Part shown: positions 5,789 through 10,877 of the stretch, piece after piece
Layout of the letters: the number at the start of each line of letters is the position of its first letter
How positions within the stretch are numbered: the stretch's first letter is position 1
NCBI RefSeq assembly: GCF_049587675.1
Contig: NZ_JBAVEJ010000020.1
Location: forward strand, 1-10,877
DNA from: Sulfuricaulis sp049587675
GTDB taxonomy: Bacteria > Pseudomonadota > Gammaproteobacteria > Acidiferrobacterales > Sulfurifustaceae
Direction: 5' to 3'
Length of the DNA: 10,877 nt
Program-made: the position numbers and the translations under genes
Notes under the pieces: model-generated
The model's database searches: none
What the model was told of the DNA's origin: nothing
The model's input: the letters and a program-made list of their open reading frames with translations, nothing else

Positions 5789-7042
5789 TCAGGAAAACCG
5801 CGCGAGGCTGAGGCCGTTCAGATCGACTTCCGGTTGATGGCCCGTGACCAGATCGGCGATCACTTTCCCGGAGCCGCAGGCCATGGTCCAGCCGAGCGTG
5901 CCGTGGCCGGTGTTGAGGAACAGATTCTTATAAGGAGTCGCTCCGATCACCGGCGGGTTATCGGGTGTCATTGGCCGGAGGCCGCACCAGTACTCCGCCC
6001 GGGAAAGATCGCCGGCACCTGGAAACAGATCGTTCAAGACATGTTTGATGGTATTGCAGCGCGACGGCCGCAGCGTCAGATCGTAGCCCGTCAGCTCCGC
6101 CGTGCCCGCGCCGCGCAACTTGTTGCCGAGGCGCGTGACGACCACCTTGTAGCTCACATCCGTGAGCGTGCCCGCGGGCGCCGCGGCATCATTGCCGATA
6201 TCAATCGTCCCTGAGTAACCCTTGACTGGATAGACCGGAAGTTTGATCCCAATTGGGCGCAATAGAAGCGGCGTATAACTCCCGCAGGCGAGTACATAGG
6301 CGTCGGCGTTCATTTCACCTTTATCGGTCAGCGCGCCTTTGATGCGGCCGCCGTCGGCGGTCAATCGCTCGATCCGCGTCGAGAGCGCAAACCGCACACC
6401 GTGGGTTTCAGCGCGGCGTGCAAGTTCGCGGGTAAACAGCAGGCAGTCGCCCGATTCATCGCCGGGCAGGAGCATGCCGCCCGCGATTTTATTCTGCACG
6501 GCGCGCAATGCCGGTTCGTGCACCACGCAGGTGCCTGGGTTGAGCAATTGGTACGGAACGCCCCAACTTTCCAGCATCGCGGACTGATCCGCTGCCTCGT
6601 CCAATTCATTTGCCGTGCGAAATAGTTCGAGCACGCCGGAGGCGCGTTCGTCATAATGAATTCCAGTTTCGTTCCGCAAGGCGACCAGGCAGTCGTGGCT
6701 GTAGCGCGAGAGCCGCAACATGCGCTCGCGGTTGATGGCATAGCGGGCGGTAGTGCAGTTCCCGAGCATCTTGAAAAGCCACGACCACATCGCCGGATCG
6801 AAACGTGGGCGCAGCACCAGCGGCGAATGCGGGCGGAACATCCATTTCAGCGCCTTGAACGGAATGCCGGGCGCGGCCCAGGGCGTGCTCGCGCCCCACG
6901 AGATCTGGCCGCCGTTGGCCTGGCTCGTTTCCATGCCCGGCTCCGGTTGCCGGTCCACGATCGTGACATCATGACCGGCCTGGCTGAGATACCAGGCGCT
7001 GGTGACGCCGATCACGCCGCTGCCGAGAACCAGCACTTTCAT
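5789..7042 (-). CDS. dadA: D-amino acid dehydrogenase (FAD), small subunit type
   Basis: DadA oxidises D-amino acids, mainly D-alanine, to 2-oxo acids and ammonia and passes electrons to the respiratory quinone pool at the inner face of the cytoplasmic membrane. The N-terminal Rossmann motif GSGVIG (7-12) with D30 at the end of strand 2 binds FAD. QANGGQISWG (41-50) and TPWAAPG follow the DadA pattern. The C-terminal block with GLRPMTPDNPPVIG, NTGHGTLGWTMACGSG and DLVTG closes the FAD site. Length is 417 aa against 432 in E. coli DadA, full length. It lies 33 bp downstream of the nitroreductase gene on the same strand with no visible terminator between, so the two are probably cotranscribed. 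The ribosome binding site is poor. No dadX racemase is seen in the window. No clear terminator follows. Confidence 0.94.
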   Translation of the reverse strand: MKVLVLGSGVIGVTSAWYLSQAGHDVTIVDRQPEPGMETSQANGGQISWGASTPWAAPGIPFKALKWMFRPHSPLVLRPRFDPAMWSWLFKMLGNCTTARYAINRERMLRLSRYSHDCLVALRNETGIHYDERASGVLELFRTANELDEAADQSAMLESWGVPYQLLNPGTCVVHEPALRAVQNKIAGGMLLPGDESGDCLLFTRELARRAETHGVRFALSTRIERLTADGGRIKGALTDKGEMNADAYVLACGSYTPLLLRPIGIKLPVYPVKGYSGTIDIGNDAAAPAGTLTDVSYKVVVTRLGNKLRGAGTAELTGYDLTLRPSRCNTIKHVLNDLFPGAGDLSRAEYWCGLRPMTPDNPPVIGATPYKNLFLNTGHGTLGWTMACGSGKVIADLVTGHQPEVDLNGLSLARFS

Positions 7043-7075
7043 AAGCAGTTGGTGTCCGTGAAACAGGCGCGGATT

Positions 7076-7741
7076 TTACTCATGCCAGGCGGTGAAGCCC
7101 GCAACCGGCTCGCGCGCGGTGCGGTAATTGTTCACCAGCGCGGCGGTATCCGGGTAGCCGAGTGCCATGCCGCAGAGGAGGGCGCGCGAATCGGGCACGT
7201 TGAGTAGCCGGCGCACGATATCGGGATACTCGGCGAGCGCCGCCTGCGGGCAGGTGGCGAGGCCGAAGGAAAGCGCGGCGAGCATCACGTTCTCAATGAA
7301 CATGCCCATGTCGACCCACGAGCCTTTTTCGAGCGAGCGGTCGAGAAAGAAGAACAGGCCCACCGGAGCGCCAAAAAAATGGTAATTGTTGTTCCAGGCC
7401 TTCAGGCGAGCGTCCTTGTCGTCGCGCCCGATTTTCATTGCCTGATAGAGCGCCAGCCCGCAGGCCACGCGCCGTGACTTGTACGGCTCGTTCCATTGTT
7501 TTGGGTAATAGGAATAATCAGGATTTTCAGGGTTCCCGGCTTTGCGCTCTGCCAGCAGGGCTTCGCTCAGACGCCGTTTGGTTTCGCCCACCACCACCGC
7601 GACTTGCCACGGCTGGGCGTTGGTGCCGGACGGCGCCCAGCGCGCGGCTTCCAGAATGGATTCTATCGTGGCGCGGTCCACCGGCTTGTCGAGGTAGGCG
7701 CGCGTGGACGCGCGGCGGTGTATGGCTTCAAGAACTTCCAT
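7076..7741 (-). CDS. Nitroreductase family FMN-dependent oxidoreductase
   Basis: This is a flavin enzyme of the NfsB/PnbA-like superfamily, usually a homodimer that uses NAD(P)H to reduce nitroaromatics, quinones or other acceptors. The N-terminal RRASTRAY supplies FMN-phosphate contacts, ARWAPSGTNAQPW is the usual second flavin motif, and CGMALGYPD near the C-terminus is the usual closing motif. A family-typical helix SWVDMGMFIENVMLAALSFGLATCPQ lies between. The start at 7741 is chosen because GGGAG lies 7 nt upstream; an ATG two codons earlier (7747) is too close to that site. Length is 221 aa (223 from the earlier ATG). The true substrate cannot be read from sequence. It is probably cotranscribed with dadA, an unusual pairing. 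Confidence 0.92.
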   Translation of the reverse strand: MEVLEAIHRRASTRAYLDKPVDRATIESILEAARWAPSGTNAQPWQVAVVVGETKRRLSEALLAERKAGNPENPDYSYYPKQWNEPYKSRRVACGLALYQAMKIGRDDKDARLKAWNNNYHFFGAPVGLFFFLDRSLEKGSWVDMGMFIENVMLAALSFGLATCPQAALAEYPDIVRRLLNVPDSRALLCGMALGYPDTAALVNNYRTAREPVAGFTAWHE

Positions 7742-7770
7742 CGGCATTCTCCCGGATAACCGTCCTGAGT

Positions 7771-7799
7771 ACTGTAATGTACCCCGGATGGGTTGTCAG
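7771..7799 (-). promoter_or_regulatory. Probable promoter of the nitroreductase-dadA pair
   Basis: On the minus strand CTGACA (7794-7799) and TACAGT (7771-7776) are separated by 17 bp. These are 5/6 and 4/6 matches to the sigma70 boxes. The site lies between the terminator of the upstream PBP7-like gene and the nitroreductase start, which is where a promoter is needed. Confidence 0.5.
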
Positions 7800-7815
7800 A
7801 AGAATTGCGTCAGGC

Positions 7816-7847
7816 AAAATAAAACGGCCCCAAACCTACCGGGGCCG
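7816..7847 (-). terminator. Intrinsic terminator of the PBP7-like gene
   Basis: On the minus strand CGGCCCC (7841-7847) and GGGGCCG (7825-7831) form a 7-bp all-GC stem with a 9-nt loop. It is followed at once by TTTTATTTT (7816-7824). It lies 26 bp after the stop codon at 7874. It is the clearest rho-independent terminator in the window and separates the PBP7-like gene from nitroreductase-dadA. Confidence 0.9.
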
Positions 7848-7873
7848 AGAATCGCTTGGTGAAGCGGAGCAGA

Positions 7874-8827
7874 TCAGCCCGGCGCGGCGCGGGCGGTGAC
7901 GATGTGCGGGACGCGACGCTCGGCTTTTTGCAGCCACTGGTGAATACGGTTAGCGTCGCCATAGCGGCTGTACTTGCCCCAGGAGTCGAGCAGCACGATC
8001 GTGAGCGGGCGATTGGCGATCGTGGTTTGCATCAGCAGGCAATTGCCGGCCGCTGCCGTGTAACCGGTTTTGCTGAGTGCGATGTCCCAGCTGTCTTTGC
8101 GCAGTAGCCGGTTGGTGTTGTGATAGGCAAGCTCGCGGCCCGAGGTCTGGTCGGTGATGCGAAATGACGCGGTGGTCGTCAGGGTATGGAGCAATGCGTG
8201 TTTGCGCGTCTCGGCGACAAGGAGTGTAAGGTCGCGAGCGGTGGAAACATTGCCGCTATTCAGTCCGGAGGCATCGGCGTAACGAGTCTGCGTCATCCCG
8301 AGTGCCTGGGCCTTGGCGTTCATCGCCTGGACCATCGCCTCCTGTCCGCCCGTGTAGGTGCGCGCCAGCGCCGCGGCCGCGCGGTTGTCGGAAGCGCCGA
8401 GCGCCGCGCGCAGCAGGTCGTAGCGCGTGAACACGGCGTTGAAGCCCAGACGCGAGCGCGTGCCTCGCAGGCGGTCGCGATCTTCACGCGTGATTTTGAT
8501 TTGTTCTTCGAGAGACAACCCCGACTCAATAATGACCAGCGCGGTCATCAGCTTGGTGAGCGAGGCGATCGGGCGTGGACGATCGACATTGCGCCCGTAG
8601 AGCATGACGCCTTCGCGGTCATCCATGACGATGGCCACGTTCGATTGCAGCGAGAGGCGGTTGGGCTGGCCGTATTGAATGATGTCCTCGGCTTTGATGT
8701 ACGACGCCGGTTCATCAACTGCGGCCGGTGGCGGCGGAGTGACGTTGGCGTTCGAGGTGACGTGGAGCGCGGTGGCGGCTATCCCGGCGACGGTCGCCAA
8801 GGCAACGAGTATTCTTGAAGGCTTCAT
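7874..8827 (-). CDS. pbpG: D-alanyl-D-alanine endopeptidase, PBP7-like serine peptidase (S11 family)
   Basis: The predicted role is cleavage of D-Ala-mDAP cross-links in peptidoglycan, in the periplasm. All three active-site motifs of the S11 fold are present: S89-L-T-K92 (nucleophile S89), S146-D-N148 and K253-T-G255. An N-terminal hydrophobic segment (about 5-22) after MKPSR is a signal peptide or anchor, followed by a Pro/Ala-rich linker (31-40). SRLGFNAVFTRYDLLRAALGASDNRAAAALA and DASGLNSGNVSTARDL fit PbpG better than the larger DacA/DacC carboxypeptidases. The 317-aa length is close to E. coli PbpG (about 310), and there is no C-terminal PBP5-like domain or amphipathic anchor. The ribosome binding site is weak, with GGAAGGAA more than 10 nt upstream. 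The gene is transcribed alone, ending at the terminator 7816-7847. Carboxypeptidase activity cannot be excluded. Confidence 0.92.
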   Translation of the reverse strand: MKPSRILVALATVAGIAATALHVTSNANVTPPPPAAVDEPASYIKAEDIIQYGQPNRLSLQSNVAIVMDDREGVMLYGRNVDRPRPIASLTKLMTALVIIESGLSLEEQIKITREDRDRLRGTRSRLGFNAVFTRYDLLRAALGASDNRAAAALARTYTGGQEAMVQAMNAKAQALGMTQTRYADASGLNSGNVSTARDLTLLVAETRKHALLHTLTTTASFRITDQTSGRELAYHNTNRLLRKDSWDIALSKTGYTAAAGNCLLMQTTIANRPLTIVLLDSWGKYSRYGDANRIHQWLQKAERRVPHIVTARAAPG

Positions 8828-8923
8828 TAGTGTGTAGAGGTTCCTTCCCTAAGTTTTTGATTCTGACATCTTATAAGTTCTAGCACATATATCGAACGCA
8901 ACAATAACCCGCCGGGATAGGCC

Positions 8924-8952
8924 TTGTGAAGGGCACCTGACGAGCGTATTTT
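8924..8952 (+). promoter_or_regulatory. Possible promoter of the AF1514-like gene
   Basis: TTGTGA (8924-8929) and TATTTT (8947-8952) are separated by 17 bp. The leader that would follow has a hairpin GGCGC/GCGCC (8964-8984) ending 11 bp before the start codon. Bases 8828-8923, upstream, are AT-rich and must also hold the divergent promoter of the PBP7-like gene, for which I see only a TATAAG without a good -35. Confidence 0.4.
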
Positions 8953-8995
8953 TCAGACCGACCGGCGCAAGCTCGGCTGGCGCCCCGCTCCCGGA

Positions 8996-9400
8996 ATGTC
9001 ATATCCGACCATGAATACCAGGTATTTTTCGTCCGACAGGAAAATCGGCAACCAGCCGGCATCTACCGGTGACGATGACGCAACCGCCTGTCCCGTGCCA
9101 TCCCCGCCCGACCTGTCCGGCATCACGATCGTGCCGCTTCATCCCCGGACGCCGGCCGCGGACTATCTCGAGGCCATGCAGCTGGCCCAAGCCGAAGCCG
9201 GCGCACGCCTGAGCGATCCCATGCTGCTGTCCTGGTATGACCGTGACCGCGATTTCGAGGCGCCGCAGCACGTAAGCGAATGTCATCAGGACAGCGCCGT
9301 GCCGGGTTACGTGGATTATGGCATCCACCACGGCGCCACCCTTATGGTGGACGTGGAGAACGGGCGGTTTGTGTTTTTCTACCGGCCGGGGGATATTTAG
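8996..9400 (+). CDS. AF1514/DUF5619-like small protein, function unknown
   Basis: This is a 134-aa soluble protein. Residues 1-40 are low-complexity and polar (DDDATACPVPSPP) and probably not conserved. The rest contains ITIVPLHPRTPAADYLEAMQ, MLLSWYDRDRDFEAP, SECHQDSAVPGYVDYG and HHGATLMVDVENGRFVFFY. I recall this pattern from short proteins named AF1514 family (DUF5619), found across bacteria and archaea with no known function. No signal peptide or membrane helix is seen. The conserved C97 and nearby His residues (H93, H98, H112, H113) could bind a metal, but that is a guess. The start is uncertain: the ATG at 8996 has only GGA next to it, and an ATG at 9011 would also work. A GC-rich hairpin (9386-9413) spans the stop codon. 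Confidence 0.75.
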   Translation: MSYPTMNTRYFSSDRKIGNQPASTGDDDATACPVPSPPDLSGITIVPLHPRTPAADYLEAMQLAQAEAGARLSDPMLLSWYDRDRDFEAPQHVSECHQDSAVPGYVDYGIHHGATLMVDVENGRFVFFYRPGDI

Positions 9401-9413
9401 CCGAGGTCCCCGG
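9386..9413 (+). terminator. Weak terminator-like hairpin over the stop of the AF1514-like gene
   Basis: CCGGGG (9386-9391) pairs with CCCCGG (9408-9413), with a G:T pair added, around a 14-16 nt loop that contains the TAG stop. No T run follows. It may only slow polymerase or protect the 3' end. Confidence 0.25.
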
Positions 9414-9414
9414 C

Positions 9415-9442
9415 TTGAAACGGTGAGCGACAGTTTTATAAG
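9415..9442 (+). promoter_or_regulatory. Sigma70-type promoter of the Rho-N-like gene
   Basis: TTGAAA (9415-9420) and TATAAG (9437-9442) are separated by 16 bp. Both are 5/6 or near matches. Transcription would start near 9449 and give a leader of about 40 nt that ends with AAGGAG before the GTG start. Confidence 0.6.
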
Positions 9443-9487
9443 CTTGCGACGGACATTTTCGACAGACCTGCGACAAGGAGAATCAAC

Positions 9488-9811
9488 GTGGCTTATACCT
9501 ATCACGATTTGAAGGAAAAGACGGTGGCCGATCTGCGCGAGATCGCCAAGGGCATCGAGCACGAGGCGGTCGAGGGCGCGACCCAGATGAACAAGGACCA
9601 TCTGCTCAAGGCCATGTGCACCGCGCTCGGGATCGACATGCACGAGCACCATCATGTCGAGGGCATCGACAAGGTAGCGATGAAGGGGAAAATCCGGGAG
9701 CTCAAGAAAAAGCGCGACGAAATCCTGGCGTCGGAGGACCGCAGTCAGCTGCATGGCGTGCTGCGCCAGATTCACGCCCTCAAACGCACCATGCGGCGCG
9801 CGACGGTTTAA
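9488..9811 (+). CDS. Small protein with Rho-N/SAP-like N-terminal domain
   Basis: This is a 107-aa protein starting with GTG at 9488, 8 nt after AAGGAG (9474-9479). Residues 10-49 (EKTVADLREIAKGIEHEAVEG...MNKDHLLKAMCTALGID) resemble the Rho termination factor N-terminal/SAP-like helix-extended-loop-helix fold, used for nucleic-acid binding. A His-rich stretch HEHHHVEG (52-59) follows, then a basic helix KGKIRELKKKRDEILAS and a basic C-terminus LKRTMRRATV. These suggest RNA or DNA binding, but no function is known to me. Similar stand-alone proteins occur as hypothetical proteins in proteobacteria. The gene has its own promoter (9415-9442), and a repeat element begins 4 bp after its stop. Confidence 0.85.
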   Translation: MAYTYHDLKEKTVADLREIAKGIEHEAVEGATQMNKDHLLKAMCTALGIDMHEHHHVEGIDKVAMKGKIRELKKKRDEILASEDRSQLHGVLRQIHALKRTMRRATV

Positions 9812-9815
9812 CCGC

Positions 9816-10012
9816 TAAGGAAGCTCTGATCAAGTCATACCGTTCGCCCTGAGCCCTTCGACTTGCCGTTCGGTCTGAGCTTGTCGAAGACCGAACGGCT
9901 TGCTCAGGACAGGCTTGTCGAAGGGTGAACGGCGAATACTGTAATTCCAGTGCCACTATCCGTTCGTGGTTCGATAAGCTCACCACGAACGGACTTAATC
10001 AGAACTTCCCTA
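9816..10012 (+). repeat. Complete composite palindromic element, MITE-like (element 3)
   Basis: This 197-bp unit fills the gap between the Rho-N-like gene and rlmKL. Its ends are inverted repeats: left TAAGGAAGCTCTGATCAAGT (9816-9835); right, read in reverse, TAGGGAAGTTCTGATTAAGT; 17 of 20 positions are identical. The outer stem CCGTTCGCCC (9840-9849) pairs with GGGTGAACGG (9923-9932) with one G:T pair. Within it TGAGC (9850-9854) pairs with GCTCA (9902-9906). Inside that is a perfect 11-bp hairpin, CCGTTCGGTCT (9866-9876) and AGACCGAACGG (9888-9898). A separate hairpin has perfect 12-bp arms (9959-9970 and 9982-9993). Each end carries TA, as in elements using a TA target. No transposase is encoded. 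It may also act as a two-way terminator for the convergent genes. Confidence 0.85.
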
Positions 10013-10013
10013 T

Positions 10014-10877
10014 TCATTTCCGAGTGATACGGAAACACTGGTGTATTTTCGGATTGCGCTCGAAGTCTTGGGGTATAGTTCTGCGGGTGATGTCCTCGAC
10101 CGTGAGCGGTGACAGCGCCTCCCGATCGATTTTAAAACGGCGGAGATTGCTCGAGAAGATCAGAATACCCTCCGGCTCGAGCAGTGCGGCGGCATCCGAA
10201 ATGAGCGCCACGTGATCGCGCTGCACATCGAAGGTGTCCTCCATGCGCTTGGAGCGCGAAAACGTCGGCGGGTCGAGGAATATCAATCCGTAGCGCCGTG
10301 CGTGGTTTTGCTTGAGCCACACCAGCACATCCGCCTGGACAAGCTCGTGGTTTTCTCTCCTTATCCCGTTCAGTTCGAAATTTCGCTGCGCCCAATCGAG
10401 ATAGGTGTATGACATGTCCACGGTGGTGGTGGAGATTGCCCCACCTGATCCCGCGTGCACCGTGGCGGTGCCGGTGTAGCCGAAGAGATTGAGAAAGCGT
10501 TTCCCCTTGGCCAATTCGCCCAGCATCGCGCGCGTGGCGCGGTGGTCGAGAAACAGTCCGGTGTCGAGATAATCAGTGAAGTTGACGAGCAAGCGGCACG
10601 AACCTTCGCGCACTTCATGGAACTCGCCGGTCTCGTCCATTTTCTCGTATTGCCCGCCGCCTTTCTGGCGGCGACGGACCTTGAAGAACATCTGTTCGCG
10701 CGGGATATCGAGCACCAGCGGAATCACTCCGAGCGCGTGTTGCAGGCGCTGGCGCGCCTTGTCGGGGCTGATGGTGTCCGGCGCTTCATATTCCTGCACG
10801 TGCACATAACGTTTATCCGATTCGTAAACATCAATCGCCAGGTTGTATTCATGCAAATCGGCGTCGTGCAGGCGGTA
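10014..10877 (-). CDS. rlmL: Bifunctional 23S rRNA methyltransferase RlmKL, C-terminal part (partial)
   Basis: Only the C-terminal 287 codons lie in the window; the frame is open to the right edge, where it reads YRLHDADLHEYNLAID, as in E. coli RlmKL just inside the RlmK half. RlmKL makes m2G2445 (RlmL half) and m7G2069 (RlmK half) in 23S rRNA using SAM. Visible parts are the PUA-like/linker region (RQKGGGQYEKM), the FTDYLDTGLFLDHR motif, the SAM-binding NLFGYTGTATVHAG, the acidic TTTVDMSYTYLDWAQRN, and the catalytic-loop motif LDPPTFSRSKRMEDTFDVQRDH. The end IPQDFERNPKIHQCFRITRK matches the family terminus, so the 3' end is intact. There is a TGA stop at 10014-10016, 1 bp from the repeat element. 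Apart from being cut by the window edge nothing looks broken. Confidence 0.95.
   Translation of the reverse strand, partial: YRLHDADLHEYNLAIDVYESDKRYVHVQEYEAPDTISPDKARQRLQHALGVIPLVLDIPREQMFFKVRRRQKGGGQYEKMDETGEFHEVREGSCRLLVNFTDYLDTGLFLDHRATRAMLGELAKGKRFLNLFGYTGTATVHAGSGGAISTTTVDMSYTYLDWAQRNFELNGIRRENHELVQADVLVWLKQNHARRYGLIFLDPPTFSRSKRMEDTFDVQRDHVALISDAAALLEPEGILIFSSNLRRFKIDREALSPLTVEDITRRTIPQDFERNPKIHQCFRITRK

Noticed and set aside
8999..9775. Long minus-strand frame (258 aa) across the AF1514-like and Rho-N-like genes
   Set aside because: It crosses two genes with their own promoter and ribosome binding site, and its translation shows no recognisable domain.
9780..10215. Open frames over element 3 (9780-9986 minus and 9925-10215 plus)
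   Set aside because: Same repeat-derived peptides; the second also runs antisense into rlmKL.

Overview
The window looks like chromosomal DNA of a GC-rich gammaproteobacterium-like organism. The evidence is the proteobacterial gene set (a Pol IV, a DadA, a PBP7-type DD-endopeptidase, an RlmKL-type bifunctional 23S rRNA methyltransferase) and the palindromic repeats with a TTCGACAAGCTCAG core, which I recall as common in environmental beta/gammaproteobacterial genomes. No phage, plasmid, transposase, tRNA, rRNA or CRISPR signal was seen. Species cannot be named from this sequence.

Layout. Bases 1-274 hold short palindromic repeats. dinB (275-1441, +) is flanked on both sides by repeat modules in the same orientation. 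Bases 1629-1935 carry no convincing gene but contain a run of hairpins just upstream of a three-gene + strand operon (1936-5341): a secreted NTF2/SnoaL-like protein, a secreted cupredoxin with an amicyanin-type copper motif, and a membrane GGDEF-EAL protein with a periplasmic sensor. The first two genes overlap by 3 nt and the last two are 2 nt apart. A hairpin separates this operon from convergent minus-strand genes: a DUF1059 small protein (5417-5614), then dadA (5789-7042) downstream of a nitroreductase (7076-7741), then a PBP7-like DD-endopeptidase (7874-8827) with a clear intrinsic terminator. Two + strand genes follow: an AF1514/DUF5619-like protein (8996-9400) and a Rho-N-like small basic protein (9488-9811). 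A complete repeat element (9816-10012) fills the gap to the convergent C-terminal part of rlmKL, which runs off the right edge.

How things fit together. The operon at 1936-5341 looks like a periplasmic input module (copper protein plus NTF2-like protein) coupled to a c-di-GMP output protein whose EAL site looks intact and whose GGDEF site looks degenerate; it would therefore act mainly as a phosphodiesterase. The minus-strand block mixes cell-wall turnover (PBP7) and D-amino-acid oxidation (DadA), but a strong terminator separates them.

The strongest unexplained structure is the repeat family: about 190-200 bp units with partly degenerate terminal inverted repeats that begin with TA, containing hairpins nested inside hairpins, with stem bases that change together on both arms, and sitting exactly at gene ends (one starts within the dinB stop codon).
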